Source: Actinomycetota bacterium
GTDB taxonomy: Bacteria; Actinomycetota; Acidimicrobiia; Acidimicrobiales; GCA-2861595
Assembly (NCBI GenBank): GCA_016781225.1
Contig: JADDQT010000007.1
Span: 1-20,751 of the forward strand
Length of the DNA: 20,751 bases
Direction of reading: 5' to 3'
How positions within the stretch are numbered: position 1 is the stretch's first letter; every line of letters starts with the position of its first letter. The notes beneath the pieces were generated by a model, which saw only the letters and a program-made list of their open reading frames with translations, had not been told where the DNA came from and ran no database searches. A program made the translations under genes and the position numbers. Below are positions 1 to 7,585 of this stretch, piece after piece.

Positions 1-589
1 CCTGACGCGGCACTAGCTCGGGCACCCTGGCGAAGGGCTTGCCGTGCGTCGCATGGTGTCCCGCCAGCCAGTAGGTGCCCATGTCGCCAAGGGGCACCGG
101 AGGGCGTGATACGGGGCCGGTGTAATGGGCTGCGACGCCCTGGTCGATCACCGCTTGGCCGCCGGTGTGGACGGGCAGGAAGATGCCCAGCCGGGGGATG
201 GAAACCGTCGCCTCTTGGGAGGGTGCCCAGCCCGACGCCGACGCCGGTACCGGCGCCGCGGGCGGAGGCGGAGGTGAAGGCGGCGGTAAAGGCGGAGGTG
301 GAGGTTCGGTGACGTTCGTGGCCGCGGGGGCTGGCGCGGCGACTTGGGCGGGGCCCGAAGGAGTCGTGTCCGCCGCCGGCGGGGCTGCCGGCGAAACGTT
401 CACCTGCCGGACCACGGCGTCCATGACCCTTTGCGGCCGGGCCGGCCCCGCGTCGGCGGCGAAGTTCGTGCTCATCATCGCCACGGTGGTGATCGCGCCC
501 AGAAGGGCGCGGCGACGGCCTGTCCGATGAGACCGAGGAGGAGGCCGATCGGACCGACTGTCGTTCTCTTGATCGGTTGCCGTTCCCAT
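1..589 (-). CDS. Sortase (class E/D-like), C-terminal part beyond the left edge
   Basis: Sortases are membrane-anchored cysteine transpeptidases that join surface proteins to the cell wall or to each other. Reading the minus strand from ATG at 589 gives 196 visible residues. There is a basic N-terminus, a hydrophobic segment at about residues 25-42 (RRRALLGAITTVAMM), an Ala/Pro-rich linker with a nearly pure proline run at about 96-110, and then the start of the sortase barrel (IPRLGIFLPVHTGG). The motif LAGHHATHGKPF at about residues 175-186 matches the catalytic-His region (GHRTTHGAPF type) of the family. The catalytic Cys and Arg lie past the window edge and cannot be checked. The start was chosen as the only ATG ahead of the anchor; its SD is weak. 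The gene diverges from the toxin-antitoxin pair. The sortase call is firm, the class less so. Confidence 0.8.
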   Translation of the reverse strand, partial: MGTATDQENDSRSDRPPPRSHRTGRRRALLGAITTVAMMSTNFAADAGPARPQRVMDAVVRQVNVSPAAPPAADTTPSGPAQVAAPAPAATNVTEPPPPPLPPPSPPPPPAAPVPASASGWAPSQEATVSIPRLGIFLPVHTGGQAVIDQGVAAHYTGPVSRPPVPLGDMGTYWLAGHHATHGKPFARVPELVPRQ

Positions 590-717
590 CCCAACACCCC
601 ACGAGCCGAATGCCTTGAGGTGTCGGATGTGGGGCAGTGAGCCTTGAGACAGAGATGCCCTGGCGAGAGCTGGCCCACACGTTCGGGTGGTCCCCGGCTC
701 GGGTAGCCACTCGGCGC

Positions 718-740
718 TAGAGTGGGACCGCCAGTGGGAC
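718..740 (+). promoter_or_regulatory. Candidate promoter -10 and operator repeat of the toxin-antitoxin pair
   Basis: TAGAGT at 718-723 fits the actinobacterial TANNNT -10 pattern. It overlaps two exact copies of AGTGGGAC (721-728 and 733-740) spaced 12 bp start to start. Ribbon-helix-helix antitoxins commonly autoregulate by binding short repeats over their own promoter, so these are plausible operator half-sites. No convincing -35 is visible. The repeats are seen; their role is inference. Confidence 0.35.
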
Positions 741-753
741 ATGAGGAGAAGGT

Positions 754-999
754 ATGGCCAGGACGCACGTGATTCTCGGTGACGAGGTCATGGAGGCCAT
801 CGACAAGGTCGTCGGCCAGCGCGGTCGCAGTCGATTCCTGGAGGAGGCCGCTCGGGAGAAGCTGGAGCGCATGGAGCTGGAGCAGGTCATTCGTGATGGG
901 GCTGGGAGCCTCCGGGAGAAGGACTACCCGCACTGGCGCGATCAGTCCTCCATCAACCAGTGGGTCCGGGCTCAACGCCGTACCGAGGCCGCGTCCTGA
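754..999 (+). CDS. VapB-like ribbon-helix-helix antitoxin
   Basis: An 81-residue protein with the usual size and layout of an RHH antitoxin. The N-terminal beta strand (ARTHVILGDEVMEAID) is followed by two helices including RSRFLEEAAREKLER, the pattern seen in antitoxins paired with PIN toxins. The acidic and aromatic C-terminal tail (about residues 50-81) would be the toxin-wrapping part. A strong SD (AGGAGAAGG, 744-752) precedes the ATG at 754. The PIN toxin gene follows immediately and overlaps or abuts the stop codon, the classic antitoxin-then-toxin order. By family knowledge it neutralises the toxin and represses its own promoter. The direct repeats just upstream support autoregulation. 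The reading frame is intact, unlike the toxin. Confidence 0.75.
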   Translation: MARTHVILGDEVMEAIDKVVGQRGRSRFLEEAAREKLERMELEQVIRDGAGSLREKDYPHWRDQSSINQWVRAQRRTEAAS

Positions 1000-1398
1000 G
1001 CGTCTATCTCTTGGATACGACGGTCCTCATCGGGTACTTGCGAGGGACCGCGGACGTGGCGCCGGCGCTACTTCAGCTCTTGGCCGAGGGTCACTCGCTG
1101 GCGACCAGCTGTGTGAACCTGGCCGAGGTGGAGAGAGGCCTACGTCCCCGGGAGCGCAAACGGGGGAGGCCCTGACTGACCGCCTGCGCTTCCTCGACAC
1201 CGACCGCGAGGCGGCTCGCCGGGCCGGTCGCTATCAGGCCGAGTGGGCCCGGCGGGGAAGGACGATTGCACCGCCGACGCCCTTGTTGCCGGTACCGCTC
1301 GCTCTCACGGCGCCGTCCTCGTGACACACAACCTCGCCGACTTCCCCATGCGGGACGTCCGTGTGGAGTCCCTCGCCGAAGGTCCCGGCGATGGCTGA
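960..1398 (+). pseudogene. VapC-like PIN-domain toxin, two frame disruptions
   Basis: PIN toxins are Mg-dependent RNases. Three consecutive frames carry one PIN protein. Frame one (GTG at 960, or CTG at 996) gives VYLLDTTVLIGYLRG with the first acidic residue, then SCVNLAEVERGLRPRER with the conserved Glu. It stops at 1173-1175. Frame two (about 1160-1270) gives ALTDRLRFLDTDREAARRAGRYQAEW. Frame three (about 1273-1398) gives DALVAGTARSHGAVLVTHNLADFP, which holds the late catalytic acids, and ends at TGA 1396-1398. Each junction looks like one missing base. The first may lie in the G5 run at 1162-1166 and the second near 1269-1276. No slippery heptamer suggests programmed frameshifting. Either the toxin is inactivated or these are sequencing errors. 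The family call is firm, the functional state open. Confidence 0.72.
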
Positions 1399-1505
1399 AG
1401 CGGCCAAGGACTGCCTCGGGTCGACGCTCACCGGCGTCGAGTGGCAGCGACCGGATGCCGACGTGAATCGCCATGCCGGCTCCACGAGTTCTGGAGGTGC
1501 AACCA

Positions 1506-2204
1506 ATGTCCGAGACACCTGTGTCCATGTCCATCGACGAGGTGCTCAGCGAGTTCCTCACCGAACAGGAGAAGCGGCTCGCTCCTCGTACGTTTCGCAA
1601 CTACGCCTACGTGATCGAGCTCCTGCGCCACTGCCTCAACGGCTTCGGCCACCAGTCCCTCGACGCCGCGGAGCATGAGAGGTGGCAGGAGGCGTACGAC
1701 GGTGACGAGGAGGCCTTCGTCCACAACTTCGGTCCCGACAAGATCGCCGAGAACCTCGGTGAGTTCCTGAACTACTTCATGATCCGCAAGGTCATGGCGG
1801 GGGAGGAGCTGCTGCGCGCCGCCGGGACGGTGACGAAGAAGCTGGCCAAGTGGCTGGGCGAGCGCGGCCACCTCGACGGAAACGCCGTCGAGGTGGCCGT
1901 CGAGCGAGGTGCCGACGCGGCGCGCGAGCTACCGAAGGCCGAGAGGCTGTCACGGCTGCTCTATGAGCAGGCGGGGAAGTCCACGATCGACGCACAGGCG
2001 CTCGAGGAGGAGCACTACGTCGAGGACTACCTGATGATCGAGCGTGTCGATCCCGGTGCACTGTGGTTCGAAGGTGAAATCGGACCGGTCAAGGTGGCGA
2101 AGGCCGCGTCCGATCTGGCGCAGCCGGGCTGGTCGGTCAACATCGTGCTCGGCCGAGCCGACGACACCTGGCACCTGCTCGAAGTCGGCAACGTGTACCC
2201 CTGA
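1506..2204 (+). CDS. Uncharacterised protein with integrase core-binding-like N-terminus
   Basis: A 232-residue protein that I cannot assign a function. Residues about 8-45 (SIDEVLSEFLTEQEKRLAP, then RTFRNYAYVIELLRHCLNGF) resemble the SAM-like core-binding domain of tyrosine recombinases. However, no catalytic domain with the Arg-His-Arg-Tyr set follows. The middle is helical and charged. The C-terminal third (about 175-232) looks like a small beta-rich domain (LMIERVDPGALWFEGEIGP, NIVLGRADDTWHLLEVGNVYP). The start at 1506 is favoured over 1473 because GGAGGT at 1493-1498 sits 7 nt upstream. It is soluble, with no signal peptide. It lies between two frame-disrupted genes yet its own frame is clean, which argues that it is a real gene. 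It may bind DNA; that is inference from the N-terminal resemblance only. Confidence 0.6.
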   Translation: MSETPVSMSIDEVLSEFLTEQEKRLAPRTFRNYAYVIELLRHCLNGFGHQSLDAAEHERWQEAYDGDEEAFVHNFGPDKIAENLGEFLNYFMIRKVMAGEELLRAAGTVTKKLAKWLGERGHLDGNAVEVAVERGADAARELPKAERLSRLLYEQAGKSTIDAQALEEEHYVEDYLMIERVDPGALWFEGEIGPVKVAKAASDLAQPGWSVNIVLGRADDTWHLLEVGNVYP

Positions 2205-2473
2205 CGACAGGCACGCTGCATCACCCGACGGCGGCGATGGTCATTACCTCGACCGTCGCTCAGTGAACAGCCGGGCGATGGAACGTCCGTTCAGCTTTGC
2301 CGTGGAACCCAGGCCGCCCCGGTATCCCCGTAGGCGGTAGCCCGCGTCTGCCCGCCTGGCGCGATCGGTGTCAGGCTCGGATGAGAACGGCGAAAGCCCG
2401 GGCGTCGGCTCGCTGGGACAAGTAGCAGATCGCTTTCACTGGGGACTTCCGGAGACGGACTGGGGAAGCACCG
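2205..2473. other. Intergenic stretch with no recognisable feature
   Basis: These 269 bp between the unknown gene and the haem peroxidase gene contain only short GC-rich reading frames without homology that I recognise. No clear terminator, repeat or RNA gene is visible. The promoter of the peroxidase gene probably lies here, but no box stands out. Confidence 0.5.
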
Positions 2474-4037
2474 ATGCGCCTGCCCAAGTTCCTGAGCAGC
2501 CAGCTGCCACGGATCGCCGGCTTCGTGGGCCGGATCCCTTGGTTGCGCAAAGTCATCAGCCGGCTAGTGATCAACGAGGCCTGCAATGCCACGTCGCCGC
2601 GGCCGCGCCCCTTCTCCATGGCCAGTGATTACACGAGGTGGCGGAGCCTGACCGATCGCAGGTTCACCGGCCGCCACCTTCCGCCTGCGGTGCCGCAGAC
2701 GTTGGAGGGGCTGCCGAGTGAAGCGGAGGTGACAGCGCTGTTCCGTCGCGAGAAGGAGATCAAGTCCACGGACACAAGCGTCCTGTTCGCTTTCTTCGCG
2801 CAGTGGTTCACCGACAGCTTCCTGCGGACCAGCCACGAGGAGGGCAAGTTCGGTCAGAACACTTCTGACCACGAGATCGACCTCTGCCAGATCTACGGGC
2901 TGAGCGAAGAGAAGACGACGATGCTGCGGGCACACCAAGGCGGCCGACTGGCCAGTCAGCTCATCGACGGCGAGGAATTCCCACCGTTCCTCTTCGAGCC
3001 CCGCCAGCCGGGCGGGCCTCTGGTCTTCAAGACCAAGTTCAAGGGGCTTCACCACGAGCAGTTCTGACCGAGGTCATCCTCGGGGACATGGCCGACGAAC
3101 GGAAGGACTCAGTGTTCGCCGTGGGGCTGGAGCATGGGAACTCCACGATCGGCAACACGTCATGAACGTCCTCTTCCTGCGCGAGCACAACCGTGTGGCT
3201 CATGTGCTCCGAGAGGCGAATCCGGATTGGGACGACGAGCGGCTCTTCCAGACGGCGCGCAACGTCATGATCGTCATCCTGCTCAATCTGGTGGTGCAGG
3301 AGTACATCGTGCACATCGCGCCGTTCGACTTTCCGCTCGAGAACGTGGCGTTCCTGGCGGAGGGGGCCCGGTGGAACCGGTCGAACTGGATCGCCATCGA
3401 GTTCAACCTCCTCTACCGCTGGCACTCGCTGGTCCCCGACGCAATCGGCGATGGCGACACCAGGCTCGAGCCGGATGACTTCCGCAACAACAACCCGCTC
3501 GTGATCTCGCGGGGCATCGAGGACCTGATCTCACAGCTGTCGAAGGAGAAGTGCGGCAGGATCGGTCTGTTGAACACACCGCGATTCCTGATCGACCGGC
3601 ACGACCGGAGTCAACCCTCGGTGGAGGAACGAACCGTTGGTCTGATGCCCAAGGCCCGCCTGGCTTCGTACAACGACTACCGCAGAGCGTTCAAGCTCAG
3701 GCCGTTCAGTAGCTTCGAGGACCTGACGGGCGACGCGGTGGTGCGCGAGCGCGTGAAGCGGCTCTACGGCGACATCGACAAGCTCGAATGGTACGTCGGC
3801 ATCTTTGCCGAGGACTATGGCGAAGAGATGATGATGGGCGGTCTGCTGACCGCCATGGTGGCTTACGACGCTTTCACGCAGGCTTTGACCAACCCTCTCC
3901 TCGCCCGCAACGTCTACACCGAGAACACCTTCTCACCCGCGGGGATGACCGAGATCGAGAACACCAAGTGTCTGCACCAGATCGTGGTCCGCAACTCGAA
4001 CCCGGACAAGCACGTCCACACCAGCTTCAAGGTATGA
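2474..4037 (+). pseudogene. Cyclooxygenase-like (animal-type) haem peroxidase, two frame disruptions
   Basis: Members of the peroxidase-cyclooxygenase superfamily oxygenate fatty acids or reduce peroxides with haem. About 520 residues align along the length of prostaglandin H synthase without its signal peptide and EGF domain. Part one (2474-3067) has FAFFAQWFTDSFLRT and HEIDLCQIYGL. The linking frame (about 3064-3160) has VFAVGLEHGNSTIGNT. Part two (3162-4037) has FLREHNRVAHVL, EFNLLYRWHSLVPD and a terminal HTSFKV. LYRWH keeps the equivalents of the radical Tyr385 and the proximal haem His388 (His codon at 3423-3425). The distal Gln203 is kept, but distal His207 aligns with Asp (residue 114). 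Ser530 aligns with Thr. Two missing bases, near 3063-3066 (cagTTC-TGAcc) and near 3157-3161, break the frame. Start ATG 2474 follows a GGGGAAG. Family certain; activity doubtful. Confidence 0.8.
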
Positions 4038-4052
4038 GCCGGTACCGTCGAG

Positions 4053-5375
4053 CTAGAGGGGCTTGGCCTCGACGGCGACTGCCGTGCGTATGGAGCTCTG
4101 TCGAAGACGCCGCAGCTTCCTGGCCTTCCACCGAGCCCGCAGCCCACGGAGCTTGGCCGCCTCCACGTCGATCGAGTCCCCGAAGGGCAGGACGGTCACT
4201 CCCTTGACGCAGGCTTGGTCCAGCTGGGCCTCCCACAGCGTGTCCTGAAGGTAGGACGCAGCTTTGGCCAGGGTCTCCTTGATCGCCTTGGCCGAGATCC
4301 CCAAGCCGCCGAGGACGGCGGCAAAGGAGGTGACACCGGTCGCTGCCTCTTCGGTGAGGACGAAGGCCATGGCGATGACACCACCTACCACGGCGAGGAG
4401 GAGAAGAAGGCCGAACCAGTACTGCTTGAGAAAGTTCGCAGTCAGGCCCCGGAGCCTTCGCAGCAGCGCCGTACCGGCCTGGACGTAGTCGTCCGAGGAC
4501 AGAGTGTCGGTTGCCAGCTTCTCGCCCGTCAGGAGCGATCGCCACCGGCTCCCCTGTTGGGCCAGGGCACGAGCCACGATCGCACTGTTCTCCACCCGCT
4601 CGCTCTTGTTCGGTTGTGGAGAGTGCCGGAACAAGATCTTGTCCAGGAGGGGCCGCTGAGGTTGCGCTTGATTGCCACCGTCCACGTTCTGCAGGACCCA
4701 GTTCTGCCAGTGTCCGACGCTGCCGAGCACGGTGGTCGCGGCGTGGGCGGCCAGGAGCGATTTGAGGTCCCGAAGCCAGCCCTCGACGTCGTCCATCCGT
4801 CCGGGGCGAACGTTGCCCAACGCGGCGGGATCCCGGCTGGGCCGCAGGGTCAAGTCACCCAGGGACTGGCCCAGGCGATAGGCCTTGGCGAGGTGGCCGT
4901 CCATCTCCGTGAGCGCGCTCAGCAGCTTGTGGTGGAACTCGCGGACGTTGTCCGGGGTCCTGTGCTTCTCGTCGAGGGCGCCCACGTCCGGGAGTTCCGA
5001 CACGACGGGCGCACCGCCCACGGGAAGCTGCGAGGTGCTGTTCAGCTTCCGGAGGCTGCCCTTCATCTGGCCCACCCGTAGTTCGAGCTCCTGGGCGGGC
5101 GAGAGATCCAGTACGTCAGGCTGTGTGGCGGTTGGCTCAGGAGTGGCACCACTCTCCTCGTCCCCGGGCCCCTCGGCCTGCTGCGTCCGAGTGATACCGC
5201 AGGCCACGTGGAAGATGTACGCCACCTGCCATCCCAGGCTCAGCGCCAGGTGCAGCATGGCCTGAGGCGGAGGCTCCGCCGGGGAGTGCGGCCGGTCCGA
5301 GGCGGGCCTTCCCGGCCCGACCTTCGCATCGGTTGGCTGCTGGCTCGCCTGGACTTCCGGGGACGTCGTTGTCAT
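4053..5375 (-). CDS. Uncharacterised protein with two C-terminal membrane segments
   Basis: A 440-residue protein of unknown function. Residues 1-45 are Pro/Ser/Thr-rich and probably disordered, followed by a short hydrophobic stretch (AMLHLALSLGWQVAYIFHVAC) and another acidic, low-complexity linker. The middle (about 90-300) is helical. A membrane segment lies at about 320-341 (YWFGLLLLLAVVGGVIAMAF) and a second weaker one at about 346-365 (VTSFAAVLGGLGISAKAI). The tail is basic and Arg-rich. The paired membrane segments followed by a helix with LWEAQLD and VTVLP resemble the C-terminal part of several actinobacterial hypothetical proteins, from memory. ATG 5375 is preferred over 5399 because GGGAGGT (complement of 5380-5386) lies just upstream. 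It converges on the peroxidase gene with only 15 bp between them, and diverges from the GT-C-like gene. Confidence 0.65.
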   Translation of the reverse strand: MTTTSPEVQASQQPTDAKVGPGRPASDRPHSPAEPPPQAMLHLALSLGWQVAYIFHVACGITRTQQAEGPGDEESGATPEPTATQPDVLDLSPAQELELRVGQMKGSLRKLNSTSQLPVGGAPVVSELPDVGALDEKHRTPDNVREFHHKLLSALTEMDGHLAKAYRLGQSLGDLTLRPSRDPAALGNVRPGRMDDVEGWLRDLKSLLAAHAATTVLGSVGHWQNWVLQNVDGGNQAQPQRPLLDKILFRHSPQPNKSERVENSAIVARALAQQGSRWRSLLTGEKLATDTLSSDDYVQAGTALLRRLRGLTANFLKQYWFGLLLLLAVVGGVIAMAFVLTEEAATGVTSFAAVLGGLGISAKAIKETLAKAASYLQDTLWEAQLDQACVKGVTVLPFGDSIDVEAAKLRGLRARWKARKLRRLRQSSIRTAVAVEAKPL

Positions 5376-5467
5376 GGAGACCTCCCAGTTAGAGGGCATT
5401 CTACCTGCGGTCGCTCAGCCGATAGCGGAAGAAATCGATCTGAACCAGCAGTTCATATTCGTGGTCA

Positions 5468-5487
5468 GCGGTGCGGTGCGGTGCGGT
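5468..5487. repeat. Four tandem copies of GCGGT
   Basis: Exact (GCGGT)4 in the divergent intergenic region between the two membrane-protein genes. It is a short simple-sequence tract that could vary in copy number by slippage. It lies outside any called gene, about 50 bp before the GT-C-like start, so variation could alter promoter spacing; that is inference. Confidence 0.6.
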
Positions 5488-5539
5488 GGGTTGCTATCCG
5501 GGGACCTCGACCCGGGCAGCCGGTAACTTCCCATGAGGA

Positions 5540-6925
5540 ATGGGTGGCGGTAGTCGTGATGAGGGGAACGTCACCGCAACGGACCGTCCCACCCCGAGGC
5601 AGCGGCGGGAGACAGTGCTCTGGGCCGTGCTCGTCTTGCTGCTGGCTGTGCTGTATGCCTCGGTTGCCGTGGTGCCCGTGAGGGTGAGGGCGCACTCGCC
5701 GGCGGTGGACGACATGTTGTTCGGTGTCGACCAGCTGCGGCCGCTGGGACCGTTCGCGCTCCTTCTCCCGCTGCTCGTCGTCGTCATCCTCCGCCTTCCC
5801 TGGCACCGCCTCGTGCCCCGCCTCAATGCAGCTCTGGGCGCCGTGGAGAAGCTCGGGTCAGGGACAAGACTGCTCTTGGCGGCAGGCGTCGGGGCCTACA
5901 GCTTCATCTGGTTCCTCGGCCTCCGAAACCAGTTCGTCAATCCCGACGGGATGGCCCTTGCGGCCAAGTTCCACGCCGACGTGCCGGTGCGAGGCGCCAG
6001 CGTGACCCACGACGAGATCCTGGAGCTCTACGTCCATTCTCGCTTCTGGCACCACACCAGCCGGGCTTTCGGCTGGTCGGTGGAGTACTCGTACCAGTTC
6101 CTGTCGTCCCTCGCTGGTGGCTTCTTCGTTGTGCTCCTGCTCGTCTTCAGCTGGGCCGTGCTCGGAGAGAAGCGCTGGATAGTGCTGGTGCTCGGGATCG
6201 GATCGGCCGGCTTCATGCAGCTCTTCTTCGGCGATGTCGAGAACTACACGCTGGTCACGCTGCTCATGCTCGTGTACTTCTTCGCCGGCTACCTCTACCT
6301 CGAGGCGAGATGCAGCCTGCTCGTCCCCAGCGCGGTCTTGGCCGTTGCCATCTGCTTTCACCTCCTGGCGGCGTTCCTGCTGCTCAGCCTGGCCTACCTC
6401 TACGGCGTGGCCCTGCGGCGCCGGCAATGGGTGGGCATCGCCGGGGCAGCCGTGACCCTCGTTGCCATCCCGGTGGCCGTGGTCGCCTACTTCCACTACC
6501 ACGGGCTGCCCTTGGAGGTCATCCGCACGACCAACGCCTTCGGCCAGGCGGGCAATATCCAACGCTTTGCCACGCCAGACCTCGCCTACCACGGTCAGAT
6601 CACGAGCCTGCTGTTCCTCCTCTTCCCGCCCGCGCTCTGCTTCGTTCCCCTCATCGCCTACCGGCGCGTTCGCCTCGACTCGTTCAACGTCTTCATGCTT
6701 CTCGCCGCCTGCGTGCTCGTGGGATACATGTTCATCTGGCGAGCCCAGCTGGGCGTGTACAACGACTGGAACCTCTATGCCGCCACGGCGCTTCCCCTGG
6801 CGATCCTGTTCTGGCACAACTTCGCTCGAGCGGTCGCCTTGGTGAACAAGGCCGGCATAGGTGCGGCCCTGATCCTGACCTCAGCTGTCCACTCTTACGC
6901 CTGGATCATCGCCAACCACTTCTGA
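5540..6925 (+). CDS. Multipass membrane protein, GT-C glycosyltransferase-like
   Basis: 461 residues with about ten hydrophobic helices, the first at about 27-47 after a basic, soluble N-terminus. The fold pattern and the motif FFGDVENYT (Asp232, Glu234, in a loop after a hydrophobic helix) resemble GT-C membrane proteins that carry FGYVE-type motifs. Those enzymes transfer sugars from polyprenyl-phosphate donors outside the membrane. No enzyme specificity can be read from the sequence. ATG 5540 is the first in-frame start. SD support is poor, while TAACTT at 5524-5529 fits a TANNNT -10 box only a few bases upstream, so a nearly leaderless message is possible. The gene is alone on its strand. 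Its last 45 bp overlap, in antisense, the 3' end of the HAD phosphatase gene of the DPA operon, placing it physically beside a lipid-linked sugar pathway. Confidence 0.65.
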   Translation: MGGGSRDEGNVTATDRPTPRQRRETVLWAVLVLLLAVLYASVAVVPVRVRAHSPAVDDMLFGVDQLRPLGPFALLLPLLVVVILRLPWHRLVPRLNAALGAVEKLGSGTRLLLAAGVGAYSFIWFLGLRNQFVNPDGMALAAKFHADVPVRGASVTHDEILELYVHSRFWHHTSRAFGWSVEYSYQFLSSLAGGFFVVLLLVFSWAVLGEKRWIVLVLGIGSAGFMQLFFGDVENYTLVTLLMLVYFFAGYLYLEARCSLLVPSAVLAVAICFHLLAAFLLLSLAYLYGVALRRRQWVGIAGAAVTLVAIPVAVVAYFHYHGLPLEVIRTTNAFGQAGNIQRFATPDLAYHGQITSLLFLLFPPALCFVPLIAYRRVRLDSFNVFMLLAACVLVGYMFIWRAQLGVYNDWNLYAATALPLAILFWHNFARAVALVNKAGIGAALILTSAVHSYAWIIANHF

Positions 6926-7585
6926 GGGAACGGCGCCGTTCCCTGAGCCGGGTCCTGGTCGGCCTTCGACAGCGCGCCAGCGCCCCCTCCGCAGCAGGAA
7001 GCCGGCGTCGGCGCTGGCCAGCAACTCACGGTCGCCCGGGCTGTCGCCATAGGCGTAGACGGTCACGGGGCCTTCACCGGCCCAAGCCCTGAGGCGCGCC
7101 GCCTTCTCGGCGCCCCGGCAGTTCAGCCCCTCGATCCTTCCCGTCAGGAGTCCATCCGGACCGGTCTGGAGGCGGGTGCCCAGGATGGCGTCGAAGCCCA
7201 GCAGCCGCCCGATGGGAGCGACGTAGATCTCGGGTGAGGCGGACACGATGACCAGTTCGTGGCCTGCCCTGCGGTGGGCCCGAACCCGCTCCAGGACGCC
7301 CGGGCGCAGCCGACGGCCGACCACCTCCTCGGCGAACGATGCTGCGGTCGACTGGAGGGCGGAGACGTCCTGGTGACGGAGAAGGTGGGCCAGCAGGGCC
7401 TCCTTGGCCTGGTCGCGGCGATGACCTCCGGCGAGGGCTCGGGTGATTGGCAGCGAGTGGACGAGCAGTGCCCAGGCGACACGGGTGCCGCCACGGGCAC
7501 GGCGCAGGAAGGGCAGCAGCGTGTCGCCGCGGGTAAGGGTCCCGTCCAGGTCGAAGGCGGCGACGGCCCGGGCCGGCGCGGTCAT
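6881..7585 (-). CDS. HAD-IB (SerB-like) phosphatase, candidate DPPR 5-phosphatase
   Basis: A 234-residue HAD superfamily hydrolase with all four motifs: FDLDGT (Asp12, Asp14), IVSAS (Ser115), the Lys of RGAEKAARL (Lys161) and YGDSPGD (Asp181, Asp185). This arrangement is typical of subfamily IB phosphatases such as SerB. ATG 7585 overlaps the stop of the dprE2-like gene (ATGA), implying translational coupling, and is preferred to the upstream start at 7663, which would lie deep inside that gene. As last gene of the DPA operon it is the obvious candidate to remove the 5-phosphate from polyprenyl-phosphoryl-5-phosphoribose, a step assigned in mycobacteria to the unrelated PAP2 protein Rv3807c. 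Family firm, substrate inferred from context. The 3' end overlaps the convergent GT-C-like gene by 45 bp. Confidence 0.85.
   Translation of the reverse strand: MTAPARAVAAFDLDGTLTRGDTLLPFLRRARGGTRVAWALLVHSLPITRALAGGHRRDQAKEALLAHLLRHQDVSALQSTAASFAEEVVGRRLRPGVLERVRAHRRAGHELVIVSASPEIYVAPIGRLLGFDAILGTRLQTGPDGLLTGRIEGLNCRGAEKAARLRAWAGEGPVTVYAYGDSPGDRELLASADAGFLLRRGRWRAVEGRPGPGSGNGAVPSEVVGDDPGVRVDS

Noticed and set aside
165..530. Gly/Ala-rich plus-strand frame
   Set aside because: It is the complement of the proline-rich linker of the sortase gene; the Gly repeats mirror the Pro codons.
1155..1280. Programmed frameshifting in the toxin gene
   Set aside because: No slippery heptamer or downstream structure is apparent, and two separate shifts would be needed. 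Loss of single bases is simpler.
5858..6817. 319-codon minus-strand frame rich in Glu and Gln
   Set aside because: It is the complement of a hydrophobic membrane protein; the Glu/Gln/His composition is the usual antisense shadow of Leu/Val codons.
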